Source: Polaribacter vadi (GTDB lineage Bacteria; Bacteroidota; Bacteroidia; Flavobacteriales; Flavobacteriaceae). From it: a DNA stretch of 64,000 nt. Where the stretch lies: the NCBI RefSeq assembly GCF_001761365.1, contig NZ_CP017477.1, forward strand, positions 1,920,501 through 1,984,500, in the 5' to 3' direction. The position numbers and the translations under genes were made by a program. The first letter of the stretch is position 1. Each line of letters starts with the position of its first letter. Positions 36,626 through 45,354 of the stretch are shown here, one piece after another. The notes below the pieces were generated by a model, which worked only from the letters and a program-made list of their open reading frames with translations, was not told the DNA's origin and did no database searches.

Positions 36626-37518
36626 ATTTAAAAGATAAGAAAGTTTTAGTTATTGGCGGAAATGGATATTTAGGGAGTTTTTTAGTAAAAGCCTTAAAAG
36701 AACAAGAAGCTGATGTTTTTATAATTTCTAGAAATTGTGAAGCATCAAACTCTCAATTTATAGTTGATATTACTAATTTTGAGGAAACTAATACCATCAT
36801 CCAAAAAATAAAACCAGATATTGTTTACCATTTAGCAGCTAATATTAGCAGAAATAGAGATTTTTCTATCTACGAAAATATGGCAGCTGTAAATGTGCAA
36901 GGAACCTTAAATATTTTAAAATCTTTAGAAGGCATAGATGCGCATTTTATCTTTACATCTTCTAGTGAAATTTATGGTAATAATGAATCTCCTTTTCAAG
37001 AAAATCAAATTCCTAAACCAGTATCACCCTACTCTTTAAGTAAAATTAATGCAGAAATGTTAATTCAAACTTACTGTACTAATCATCAGGAAAAATTTAC
37101 GAATTTAAGAATTTTTAATTTTTATGGAGAGCATATGCCTGAAGAATTTTTTATTCCTCAGATGATAAATTCACTTAAAAAAGGAGAAGATTTTTTAATG
37201 ACAAAAGGAGAACAAGTCAGAGATTTTTTATATGTTAGTGATGTTGTAAGTGCATTAATTTTATCGGCACAAAACACAAATGCTTATGGAGAAACCATGA
37301 ATGTTTGTAGTGGTAAAGGAACAAAATTAAGTACTTTAGCAGCTGCTGTAAACAACAGTATGAAAACCAAAGCTAAAATTATGTTGGGAGCAATACCTTA
37401 CAGAGATAATGAAGTTTGGGAAATGATAGGAGACAATTCAAAAATTAAAAATAAGATTGGTTTCAAACCTGCTATTAGTATAGAAAAAGGCATAGAAATC
37501 GTTATAAACAAATCATAA
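36613..37518 (+). CDS. NAD-dependent epimerase/dehydratase, probable CDP-deoxysugar reductase or epimerase
   Basis: The 301-residue extended SDR has the GGNGYLGSF nucleotide motif at 15-23. It also has the FTSSSEIYG block, the catalytic YSLSK (Tyr-x-x-x-Lys), LRIFNFYG, and QVRDFLYVSDVV. Because it follows rfbF and rfbG in the same transcript, it most likely reduces or epimerises CDP-4-keto-6-deoxyglucose, as CDP-abequose or CDP-paratose synthases do. No RfbH-type (PLP/iron-sulfur) 3-deoxygenase is seen in the window, so a simple 6-deoxy product is as likely as a 3,6-dideoxy one. The specificity is inference. Confidence 0.75.
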   Translation: MGIINLKDKKVLVIGGNGYLGSFLVKALKEQEADVFIISRNCEASNSQFIVDITNFEETNTIIQKIKPDIVYHLAANISRNRDFSIYENMAAVNVQGTLNILKSLEGIDAHFIFTSSSEIYGNNESPFQENQIPKPVSPYSLSKINAEMLIQTYCTNHQEKFTNLRIFNFYGEHMPEEFFIPQMINSLKKGEDFLMTKGEQVRDFLYVSDVVSALILSAQNTNAYGETMNVCSGKGTKLSTLAAAVNNSMKTKAKIMLGAIPYRDNEVWEMIGDNSKIKNKIGFKPAISIEKGIEIVINKS

Positions 37519-37520
37519 TT

Positions 37521-38705
37521 ATGGGATCATCCAAAAAAACTTTTAAAAGACTTTTTAACGTAATAATTGCTTTAGTTATTGGTTATTTTGTTATTTATGG
37601 TTTAGCAGCCATCAGCAAAAACTCTAAAGGACCTTTAGGAGGCCTTTTAGAAAACATGAGCGATATGGTTCAAGATTTTGAACGCGATAATATTCTAGAA
37701 AAGAGAGAACAAAATAGAGAGAAAAAATTAAGTTGGTTTAAAGATCAGCGAAAAAATAAATTTGCTTTACTAAAAACTAAATATATTCTTTTTGGTGCTT
37801 CTGATGATAGTAAAGGTGAATCTTACGAAAACATTATCAATTTAGAAGATTCTTTAGCGATAACATTTCCTATTATACATATTTATAAAGCTTGGGGAGA
37901 AGGCCAAGAATATAAGTTTCCTGAAAATGAAGTTAATGCTATTAATAGAATAGGTTCTATACCAATGATAACTTGGGAGCCTTGGTTTGGTAAATTTTCT
38001 CAAGAAAACTTCCCGAAAATTAAAGCTCCAGAGCAAAGAGATAATCATGGTTTAACAGCTGTTGCAGAAGGTCATTATGATAAATACATAAAAGAATGGG
38101 CAAAAGAAGCTGCAAAAGTTGGCTATCCTATTTATTTAAGAGTTGGTCATGAAATGAATGATCCATATCGTTATCCTTGGGGACCTCAAAATAATGATCC
38201 ATCAGAATATGTTGCTGCATTTAAACATGTTAGAGATGTTTTTGAAGAAGTTGGTGCTAAAAATATTATATGGGTTTGGAGCCCACATTTAACATACGGA
38301 AAATTTAATGAATATTACCCTGGAACCGATTATGTAGATGTTGTTGCAACAGGAGCTTTAAATTATGGTACAAGTACAAGCTGGAGTGATTGGTGGACTT
38401 TTGAGCAAATTTTTGGAAATTATTACGAGCAATTAGCTTCTTTTTATAAACCAATTATGATTGCCGAGTTTGGCTCTTTAAAACCTGGAGGAAGCAGAGC
38501 AAAATGGTTTGGAGATACTTTTGAAAATTTTTACACCAAATATCCTTATGTAACTTCTATTGTGTTTTTTCATTATTCAAGTGATCCTTCTACTACATAC
38601 AAAGCTGTAAGCTGGTATATAAAAGATGATCAAGAAGTAACAACTGCAATTAAGAATGAATTAAAAAAATGGGATCCAAGCATAAAGCAACCAGATATGC
38701 AATAA
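37521..38705 (+). CDS. Membrane-anchored GH26 glycoside hydrolase (beta-mannanase-like)
   Basis: The 394-residue protein has a single N-terminal membrane helix (about 13-31), a charged coiled linker (45-80) and a TIM-barrel domain. The GH26 catalytic residues are recognisable: the acid/base E211 in LRVGHEMND and the nucleophile E316 in MIAEFGS. The substrate-site tryptophans in WEPWFG and WVWSPH are present. Family members cut beta-1,4-mannan or beta-1,3-1,4-glucan or xylan. Placed two bases after the epimerase in a synthase operon, it probably trims or releases the polymer being made, as BcsZ (GH8) does for cellulose, rather than digesting food. It is the last gene of the operon; a terminator follows. 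Confidence 0.82.
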   Translation: MGSSKKTFKRLFNVIIALVIGYFVIYGLAAISKNSKGPLGGLLENMSDMVQDFERDNILEKREQNREKKLSWFKDQRKNKFALLKTKYILFGASDDSKGESYENIINLEDSLAITFPIIHIYKAWGEGQEYKFPENEVNAINRIGSIPMITWEPWFGKFSQENFPKIKAPEQRDNHGLTAVAEGHYDKYIKEWAKEAAKVGYPIYLRVGHEMNDPYRYPWGPQNNDPSEYVAAFKHVRDVFEEVGAKNIIWVWSPHLTYGKFNEYYPGTDYVDVVATGALNYGTSTSWSDWWTFEQIFGNYYEQLASFYKPIMIAEFGSLKPGGSRAKWFGDTFENFYTKYPYVTSIVFFHYSSDPSTTYKAVSWYIKDDQEVTTAIKNELKKWDPSIKQPDMQ

Positions 38706-38747
38706 CTTTTATTTATACATTTTTAAATAAAATCTTTTAACCAATAA

Positions 38748-38785
38748 AATAACGATAGTAATTTAAAATTACTATCGTTATTTTT
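38748..38785 (+). terminator. Terminator of the polysaccharide operon
   Basis: AATAACGATAGTAATT and its complement AATTACTATCGTTATT form a 16-bp stem with a very short spacer, followed by T residues. It lies about 45 bases after the GH26 stop. Confidence 0.88.
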
Positions 38786-38889
38786 ATTCATTAGTATGTC
38801 TTAGAGTAAAAACATGAAACTAAAATGTTTTTTGTAACTTTAAAGCAAAAACTACGTCTAATATATTTCTATCTTACAAATATCAAAAA

Positions 38890-41277
38890 ATGAAAATTTT
38901 AGAATCTACTTTTTTTTCAGAAGTTGAATTACCAATACAACTGAATATTTCCTTTAAAAAAGTTTTTAGCTTTTTTGAGAAATATGCTCATTTAGACTAT
39001 CATACACATCCTTTTCATAAATCTTCTTTAGTGTTTATTAAAGAACTAGAGAAATATCCTGAACTTAAAGATGGCTTTTCAGATTTAAAACTATTAGAAA
39101 AATATTACGATCAAATAAATATTTTATTAGAACCTTTATTTCCAGAGGCTCTACTATCAAACGAAATTAAAGCAGCTACAGTACCTTTTTCTTTTACCTC
39201 TTTTAAATTTACAACTCGTTTTGAGGATATTTTAGAAAATGCGGGAAAAGATTATCAATTAACTGTTAGAAATTTTGAAGAAAACGACATGTATATTATT
39301 GCATGTACGTTTATTTTAGAATATGTTTATGATTATAAAGTTGATACAAAAAGACCTTTTTATTTTGATATTCCTGATAAAAATTTAGGAACAATGAAAT
39401 ATTATAGAGCAGCTTTTAATGGTGATTTTTCTGAAATTTATGCCACTGAAAAAGCTCCAAAATTAACAGAAAAAGATTTTAAAGAATTACTTAATAATTT
39501 TGATAATATAAATATTTGGAGAGAAAAATTCCCTAAAGATAGTTACATTTTTAAAGGCTTTGGCATCATAAATTTATTTGATGTTACAGCTGAGGAAATG
39601 ATTTCATCAATCAAAGCGAATTTATTAGCTGGTGATGATAATTTAATATATAAACTTCAAAATAACTTAAGAGATTTTTATAGCCTCAAAGATTTACTTT
39701 TAGGATATTCTATTTTCGATAAAGTAAGTTCTAAAGTTTGTGAAACGATTGTAAAAAAATCTAGTAGCTTAATCCTTAAAAATGCAGAGGAAATTAATTG
39801 CGACAACTCTTATTTCTGTAGCAACTTTATACAAAAAGTATTTAAAGATCATGAAACTTTTATAATTTCTGATGTTAATAATTATGGATTAAAAACGAAT
39901 AAAAATCCTTTTTATCAAAATTTATACGATTCTGGAATACAAAGTATTATCATCATACCAATAAAAGCAACTAATAATGGAGATTTAGCATTATTAGAAA
40001 TTGCATCACCAAGAGCATATGATTTAAACTCTGTAAATATTAATAAATTAAAAGATATAATTCCTGTTTTTGAAGCCGCTGTTAAAAGAACATCAGAAGA
40101 ACGCCAAAATGTTTTAGAAGCAACTATTCAAGAAAATTATACATCTATACATAAATCAGTAAAATGGCGTTTTTATGAAGCTGCTGAAAAATATCATTTA
40201 GAATCTCAAACAAATGAGAATGCTAAATTAGATGAAATAGTTTTTAAAGATGTATATCCTTTATTTGGTCAAAGTGATATAAAAGGGTCTTCAGAGGCTA
40301 GGAATACTGCTATTCAAGAAGATTTAATTACACAACTAACATTAGCTATTAATGTTTTTAAAGATGCTTGCAAAGCAGAAGAACTTCCTATTTACAAAGA
40401 ATTAATGTTTAGAGTAGCATCATTTTTAAAAGATGTTAAAGATGGTTTAAATGCAGGTGATGAGGTAAATATTCTAGACTTTTTAAATCGTGAAATTTAT
40501 CCTGTTTTTAATCATATTAAAAAAATGAATGCACAATTAGCCATTAAAGTTAATGTGTATATGAATCGTTTAGACAAAGATTTAGGCGTTGTTTATGAGA
40601 GAAGAAAAGAATATGAAGATAGTGTTACATTACTAAACGATAAACTGGCTTCTTATATTGATAAAAAACAAAAGCAGGTTCAGGAAATGTTTCCTCATTA
40701 TTTTGAAAGATACAAAACAGATGGTGTAGAATACAACATGTACATTGGGGCATCTATCACCAAAACAAGAGTTTTTAACGAAATTTATTTATTTAATTTA
40801 CGTTTATGGCAATTGCAAACTACTTGCGAAATGGAAAATATTGCCTATTCTCTTCGTAAAAAAATGAAAAATGAGTTAAGAGTAGCTTCCTTAATTTTAG
40901 TACATAGTAATTCTATGGCTATTAAATTTAGAATGGATGAAAAGCAATTTGATGTTGATGGAGCTTACAATATTCGTTATGAAATTATTAAAAAAAGAAT
41001 TGATAAAGCTTTTATAAAAAATACTGAAGAACGTTTAACTGTACCAGGTAAAATAGCAATTGTATACTCACAAGATAAAGATGCTTTGGAGTATATTAAA
41101 TATATAAACTTCTTACAATCTAAAAAACAACTAGGTAAATTAGAGTTTTTAGAATTAGAAGTTTTACAAGGTGCTTCTGGCTTAAAAGCTTTGCGAGTAG
41201 AAGTTATTTACCAAGAAGATTTCGACGAGAAAAAAGTAATTACTTTTAATGATTTAATTAAAGAAATAACTAATTAA
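38890..41277 (+). CDS. Large cytosolic GAF-like protein of unknown function
   Basis: The 795-residue protein has no signal peptide or membrane helix. A GAF-like segment seems to lie at about 290-400 (LLLGYSIFDKVSSKVCETIVKKSSSLIL, then FIISDVNNYG, then SIIIIPIKATNNGDLALLEIASPRAYDLN). Before and after it are long helical stretches rich in Lys and Glu, including a coiled-coil-like region at 555-610. No catalytic output domain (kinase, GGDEF, HTH) is visible. I recall it as a conserved Bacteroidetes hypothetical protein. A ligand-sensing regulatory role is inferred from the GAF fold only. Its end overlaps the convergent HD/PycTM gene by four bases. Confidence 0.7.
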   Translation: MKILESTFFSEVELPIQLNISFKKVFSFFEKYAHLDYHTHPFHKSSLVFIKELEKYPELKDGFSDLKLLEKYYDQINILLEPLFPEALLSNEIKAATVPFSFTSFKFTTRFEDILENAGKDYQLTVRNFEENDMYIIACTFILEYVYDYKVDTKRPFYFDIPDKNLGTMKYYRAAFNGDFSEIYATEKAPKLTEKDFKELLNNFDNINIWREKFPKDSYIFKGFGIINLFDVTAEEMISSIKANLLAGDDNLIYKLQNNLRDFYSLKDLLLGYSIFDKVSSKVCETIVKKSSSLILKNAEEINCDNSYFCSNFIQKVFKDHETFIISDVNNYGLKTNKNPFYQNLYDSGIQSIIIIPIKATNNGDLALLEIASPRAYDLNSVNINKLKDIIPVFEAAVKRTSEERQNVLEATIQENYTSIHKSVKWRFYEAAEKYHLESQTNENAKLDEIVFKDVYPLFGQSDIKGSSEARNTAIQEDLITQLTLAINVFKDACKAEELPIYKELMFRVASFLKDVKDGLNAGDEVNILDFLNREIYPVFNHIKKMNAQLAIKVNVYMNRLDKDLGVVYERRKEYEDSVTLLNDKLASYIDKKQKQVQEMFPHYFERYKTDGVEYNMYIGASITKTRVFNEIYLFNLRLWQLQTTCEMENIAYSLRKKMKNELRVASLILVHSNSMAIKFRMDEKQFDVDGAYNIRYEIIKKRIDKAFIKNTEERLTVPGKIAIVYSQDKDALEYIKYINFLQSKKQLGKLEFLELEVLQGASGLKALRVEVIYQEDFDEKKVITFNDLIKEITN

Positions 41278-42476
41278 ACAACCATTTCTTGAAAATAAAA
41301 AGAAAAAGCAAAAGCTAAAACACTTACTATAATACCTGTCATAAAAACGGTATAAGTAATTCTTAATAACTTATATTTTCTATTTAAAACTAATCCTAAA
41401 AAGTATAAATCTTTAGTTAAAGATCCATATAGGTAATCTCTATCTTGCATCATTTCACTAATCCCCCATTCAAAATCTTCTAATTTCATTTGATGAAAAT
41501 TACCAAAAAACAATAAGTTAACTTTCTTATTTGCAACATCTTCTTTCGTAAATTTACCTTCAGTAACATTTGGTCTTGTTGCTAATATTGATAAAACTAT
41601 AGAAATTACTGTAAATATTATAAAAATAATACTTGGTATAAATAAATGAGAATTAGATGGATTGTCTAATTTTGGAAGTAAACTAGAAAGTGCCAAAGAA
41701 ACAATAATTGCATTTACAGAAAGTAAAATATTGGCTTTAGTATCTGCAATATCACTTAAGGTAATATGGTTTCTCAAAGCTACTCTAAACATTGTTTCTA
41801 CACCTCTTTCTGGTACAAGACTCTTGTTTTTCTTTATGTTTAAAGCCTCTTCTTTTTGCTGAAATTTCTTATTATCTTTTTTAAATTTCTTTTGATTTTT
41901 TAATATTTTAGATAAGTTTTTCTCTTTATCCTTAGTCCAGTTTTTTAAAGCATAATCTGTATAATAACGATGTTTTTGCGTAAAAAATGATAAATTTAAA
42001 GCAATCCATTCCTTATTTTTATACTTTTTACCCAAAACTAACTCCCACTCTTTTCTTAACAGAGAATTATAATTAAAAAAATCTTTAGAAGATAAATGAG
42101 CAGCGTCTGCATCTCTTAAAATCTTCTCTAAAATAGTTTTCGGTACAGAATTCATTTTAGTAGCTAAAATAAGTTCTGTAATTGTTTGCAATCTATCTTC
42201 AGATAAATTATGCGATTTTAAAAAATCAACAGCAATTTTAACACTTTTTTCTTCGTGATTTTCTCCACTCTCTATAAAACCAACATCATGAAACCAAGCT
42301 GCAATTTCTAAATTTTCCACATCAATTACAGAAACCTCTAAATTTTCAGAAATTTCTTTCACATTCTCTACAACTCTCTGTGTATGAGCTAAGTTATGAT
42401 ACAGATAATTTGAGTGTAATTTTTCACTCAAAAGACTATTCACATGTTTTTCAATCTCTACAATTAATGCGCTCAT
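41274..42476 (-). CDS. HD-domain phosphohydrolase fused to a PycTM (Pycsar effector-type) membrane domain
   Basis: This 400-residue protein has an N-terminal HD domain (about 1-190). It carries HNLAHT (H31), FHD at 63-64, GENHEEKS (H74) and a later RDADAAHL (Asp), i.e. the metal-binding set. A basic linker (190-225) follows. The C-terminal domain matches the Pycsar effector PycTM family: RNHITLSDIADTKANILLSVN, then paired membrane helices (about 253-275 and 280-305) and a final helix (about 370-392). PycTM proteins bind cyclic pyrimidine nucleotides and damage the inner membrane in phage defence. No pyrimidine cyclase gene is nearby, so this may be a nucleotide-metabolism or signalling protein. 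I chose the ATG at 42476; an upstream in-frame ATG at 42503 is less likely. Confidence 0.8.
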   Translation of the reverse strand: MSALIVEIEKHVNSLLSEKLHSNYLYHNLAHTQRVVENVKEISENLEVSVIDVENLEIAAWFHDVGFIESGENHEEKSVKIAVDFLKSHNLSEDRLQTITELILATKMNSVPKTILEKILRDADAAHLSSKDFFNYNSLLRKEWELVLGKKYKNKEWIALNLSFFTQKHRYYTDYALKNWTKDKEKNLSKILKNQKKFKKDNKKFQQKEEALNIKKNKSLVPERGVETMFRVALRNHITLSDIADTKANILLSVNAIIVSLALSSLLPKLDNPSNSHLFIPSIIFIIFTVISIVLSILATRPNVTEGKFTKEDVANKKVNLLFFGNFHQMKLEDFEWGISEMMQDRDYLYGSLTKDLYFLGLVLNRKYKLLRITYTVFMTGIIVSVLAFAFSFYFQEMVV

Positions 42477-42561
42477 GGTATAATTTTTAACAAAAATAAA
42501 CAAATAATTTTATCTATTTTATTGTAAATTTAAAGTTCAAATGTAAGAATATTTAGTTGAT

Positions 42562-42590
42562 AGTTATCTGTAAGATGATAACTGTTTTTT
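42562..42590 (+). promoter_or_regulatory. Terminator-like hairpin in the msrB leader
   Basis: AGTTATC (42562-42568) pairs with GATAACT (42577-42583) and six T residues follow at 42585-42590. An outer pair ATTTAGT / ACTAAAT (42551 and about 42593) encloses it. No plus-strand gene precedes it, so it would lie in the msrB 5' leader if transcription starts upstream. Confidence 0.3.
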
Positions 42591-42639
42591 CGACTAAATT
42601 TTAAAGGAAACCTTATTAATTTAGAAAAGAGAAAACAAT

Positions 42640-43086
42640 ATGTTAACATGGAAAGATGTAATAAGTTTTGCAACTAAAGGAAACCCAACTCCAGATAAAA
42701 TAGTTCAAAAAACTGAAAAAGAATGGAAAGCTCAATTAACACAAGAGCAATTCAGAATTACAAGATTAAAAGGAACTGAAAGACCACATTCAGGCGAATT
42801 ATGTAGTATTTATGATGAAGGGAAATACAACTGTGTGTGTTGTAATACACCGCTTTTCGATTCTACCATTAAATTCGAATCTAGTTCTGGTTGGCCAAGT
42901 TTTACACAACCAATTAAAGAAAATGCTATAAAATATGTGAAAGACACAACTTTAGGCATGATTAGAGTTGAAGTGCTTTGTAATACTTGCGATGCTCATT
43001 TAGGACATATTTTTCCTGATGGACCAGAACCAAGTGGTTTGCGCTATTGCATAAATTCTGAATCGATGGTTTTAGACACAAAATAG
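42640..43086 (+). CDS. msrB: Peptide-methionine (R)-S-oxide reductase MsrB
   Basis: The 148-residue protein reduces methionine-R-sulfoxide in proteins. It has two zinc-binding CxxC pairs (CVCC in YNCVCCNTPLF, and CNTC in VLCNTCDAHLGH). The substrate motif SSGWPSF is present, and the catalytic Cys is C137 in RYCINS. No signal peptide is visible, so it acts in the cytosol. It is 48 bases upstream of msrA and very probably co-transcribed, giving repair of both sulfoxide diastereomers. Confidence 0.96.
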   Translation: MLTWKDVISFATKGNPTPDKIVQKTEKEWKAQLTQEQFRITRLKGTERPHSGELCSIYDEGKYNCVCCNTPLFDSTIKFESSSGWPSFTQPIKENAIKYVKDTTLGMIRVEVLCNTCDAHLGHIFPDGPEPSGLRYCINSESMVLDTK

Positions 43087-43134
43087 ATATTCCAAAAACA
43101 ATAAGGGCTTTAAACCCATTGCTAAAAATATAAA

Positions 43135-43671
43135 ATGAGTAAAAACATACAAATTGCCACAATTGGTGGTGGCTGTTTTTGGTGTACAGAAGCAGTTTTT
43201 CAAAAAGTAAAAGGCGTAGAAAAAGTAGTTTCTGGTTATGCAGGTGGTAATGCTCCAGGCAAACCAACCTATAGAGAAATTTGCTCAGGTTTAACTGGTC
43301 ATGCAGAAGTTATTCAAATTACTTTTGATGCAAATGTGCTGTCATATCAAGATTTATTAATCATTTTTATGACTACTCACGATCCTACAACCTTAAATCA
43401 ACAAGGTGCAGATAGAGGAACTCAGTATAGATCTGTTATTTATTATCATGATGAACATCAACAAAAAATTGCAGCAGAAGTTTTAAAACAAGTTCAGGAA
43501 GTTTATTCCAATAAAATTGTGACTGAACTAAGTGCTTTACCAACTTTTTATGTTGCTGAAAAAGAGCATCAAAATTATTATAGAGATAATACAAGACAAG
43601 GATATTGCACCTATGTAATTGAACCAAAATTGGCGAAATTAAGAAAATTACATGCTGATAAATTAGCATAA
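43135..43671 (+). CDS. msrA: Peptide-methionine (S)-S-oxide reductase MsrA
   Basis: The 178-residue enzyme has the canonical active site GGGCFWCTEAVF (catalytic C14, C17). It also has GYAGG, YREICSGLTGHAEV, HDPTTLNQQGADRGTQYRS and FYVAEKEHQNYY, all family hallmarks. It reduces methionine-S-sulfoxide in the cytosol using thioredoxin. It pairs with msrB directly upstream. A second, divergent MsrA is encoded at 46639. Confidence 0.96.
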   Translation: MSKNIQIATIGGGCFWCTEAVFQKVKGVEKVVSGYAGGNAPGKPTYREICSGLTGHAEVIQITFDANVLSYQDLLIIFMTTHDPTTLNQQGADRGTQYRSVIYYHDEHQQKIAAEVLKQVQEVYSNKIVTELSALPTFYVAEKEHQNYYRDNTRQGYCTYVIEPKLAKLRKLHADKLA

Positions 43672-43683
43672 ATTATTACAAAC

Positions 43684-43718
43684 AAACGCTTCAAATTTCT
43701 AAAACTTGAAGCGTTTTT
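43684..43718 (+). terminator. Terminator after msrA
   Basis: AAACGCTTCAA (43684-43694) pairs with TTGAAGCGTTT (43706-43716), followed by T residues. It ends just 14 bases before the selO start codon, so selO either has read-through or a promoter inside msrA. Confidence 0.75.
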
Positions 43719-43731
43719 AAAATACATATTT

Positions 43732-45288
43732 TTGAAACTCAACTTAAAAAATACATTTATAGAAAATTTGCCTTCGGATAAAATTCTTGAAAACTCAAGA
43801 AGACAAGTTCCTGAAGCTGTTTTTAGTTTTGTAGAGCCAAAAAAAACTGCAAATCCAAAAGTGTTACACGTTTCTGACGAAATGCTTCAAGAACTTGGAA
43901 TTACCAAAGAAGAATCCAAATCTGAATTTTTTAAAAATATAGTTACAGGAAACGAAATTTATCCAAATACAAAGCCTTTTGCGATGTGTTATGGAGGACA
44001 TCAATTTGGTAATTGGGCAGGACAATTAGGAGATGGAAGAGCCATTAATTTATTTGAAATAGAACATCAACATAAAAACTGGAAAGTACAATTAAAAGGC
44101 GCAGGTGAAACTCCATATTCAAGAACGGCTGATGGTTTGGCTGTTTTACGATCTTCTGTAAGAGAGTATTTATGTGCAGAAGCCATGTTTCATTTAGGTG
44201 TGCCAACCACAAGATCTTTATCTTTAAGTTTGTCTGGAGATCAAGTTTTGAGAGATGTTTTATATGATGGAAATCCTGCTTATGAAAAAGGTGCCATCGT
44301 TTCTCGAATTTCGCCAAGCTTTTTACGTTTTGGAAATTATGAAATATTTTCAGCAAGAAAAGATGTAAAAAATTTAAAGATTTTGGTTGATTATACCATC
44401 AATCATCATTTTCCACATTTAGGAAAACCCTCCAAAGAAAATTATATTAACTTTTTTAGGGAAGTTTCAGAACGAACTTTAAAGATGATTGTTGATTGGC
44501 AAAGAGTTGGTTTTGTGCATGGAGTTATGAATACTGATAATATGTCAATCTTAGGTTTAACCATCGATTTTGGACCTTATGGCTGGTTAGAAGGTTTCGA
44601 TTTTGGTTGGACACCCAACACAACAGACAGACAAAACAAACGCTACAGATATGGAAATCAGCCAAATATTGGGTTGTGGAATTTGTATCAACTTGCAAAT
44701 GCTTTGTATCCGATAATTGAAGATGTTGAACCTTTAGAAGCTGTTTTAAATCAATATAAAGTAGATTTTGAAGCGCAATCTTTTGCAATGATGAAAAGTA
44801 AATTGGGTTTATTTACTGATGATGAAAATGATATGAACCTAATTCAAGCTTTGGAAGATAATTTGCAATTAGTAGAAACAGATATGACCATTTTCTTTCG
44901 TTTATTGAGTGATTTTTCTGATGTAAAAACAGGATTTCATTTGATAGAAAATGCATTTTACGATTTAGAAAATATTACTGATGAAGTAAAAATGAGATGG
45001 ATTAATTGGTTTGAAATTTATCAAAATAGAATAGCAAAAGAAACAATTTCATCCGAAGAAAGAAAAACAAAAATGGATTTAGTAAATCCTAAATATGTGT
45101 TGCGAAATTACATGTCTCAATTAGCAATTGATGCTGCAGATAAAGGCGATTATTCTTTGATTGATGAATTATATCAACTCTTAAAAAAACCTTACGATGA
45201 ACAACCAAAATACCAAAAATGGTTTGCAAAAAGACCTGAATGGGCTAGAAATAAAGTAGGTTGCTCCATGTTATCTTGTAGTTCATAA
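43732..45288 (+). CDS. selO: Protein adenylyltransferase SelO (YdiU family)
   Basis: The 518-residue pseudokinase-fold enzyme transfers AMP to Ser, Thr or Tyr of proteins and protects against oxidative stress. Family motifs are MCYGGHQFGNWAGQLGDGRA, VQLKGAGETPYSR, GLAVLRSSVREYL, VHGVMNTDNMSI and IDFGPYGW. The C-terminal cysteine pair, in GCSMLSCSS, is at the position where eukaryotic SelO carries selenocysteine. The start is TTG at 43732, because conserved sequence (NLKNTFIENLPSD) begins at once and no ATG or GTG is available nearby upstream. It lies among methionine sulfoxide reductases, which fits a redox role. Confidence 0.93.
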   Translation: MKLNLKNTFIENLPSDKILENSRRQVPEAVFSFVEPKKTANPKVLHVSDEMLQELGITKEESKSEFFKNIVTGNEIYPNTKPFAMCYGGHQFGNWAGQLGDGRAINLFEIEHQHKNWKVQLKGAGETPYSRTADGLAVLRSSVREYLCAEAMFHLGVPTTRSLSLSLSGDQVLRDVLYDGNPAYEKGAIVSRISPSFLRFGNYEIFSARKDVKNLKILVDYTINHHFPHLGKPSKENYINFFREVSERTLKMIVDWQRVGFVHGVMNTDNMSILGLTIDFGPYGWLEGFDFGWTPNTTDRQNKRYRYGNQPNIGLWNLYQLANALYPIIEDVEPLEAVLNQYKVDFEAQSFAMMKSKLGLFTDDENDMNLIQALEDNLQLVETDMTIFFRLLSDFSDVKTGFHLIENAFYDLENITDEVKMRWINWFEIYQNRIAKETISSEERKTKMDLVNPKYVLRNYMSQLAIDAADKGDYSLIDELYQLLKKPYDEQPKYQKWFAKRPEWARNKVGCSMLSCSS

Positions 45289-45294
45289 ATTTTT

Positions 45295-45322
45295 CCTGCC
45301 AGGTTTCAAAAACCTTGTAGGT
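45295..45322. repeat. Degenerate palindromic intergenic element
   Basis: CCTGCCAGGTTT, a short spacer, and AACCTTGTAGG form an imperfect inverted repeat. It resembles the better-preserved element 33 bases downstream and is probably a decayed copy of the same family. Confidence 0.5.
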
Positions 45323-45354
45323 ATATTTAATTCAATAAAATATAAATTATTGAA

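Noticed and set aside
41274..42476. Complete Pycsar defence system
   Set aside because: Only the effector-type domain is present; no pyrimidine cyclase or other defence gene lies in the window.
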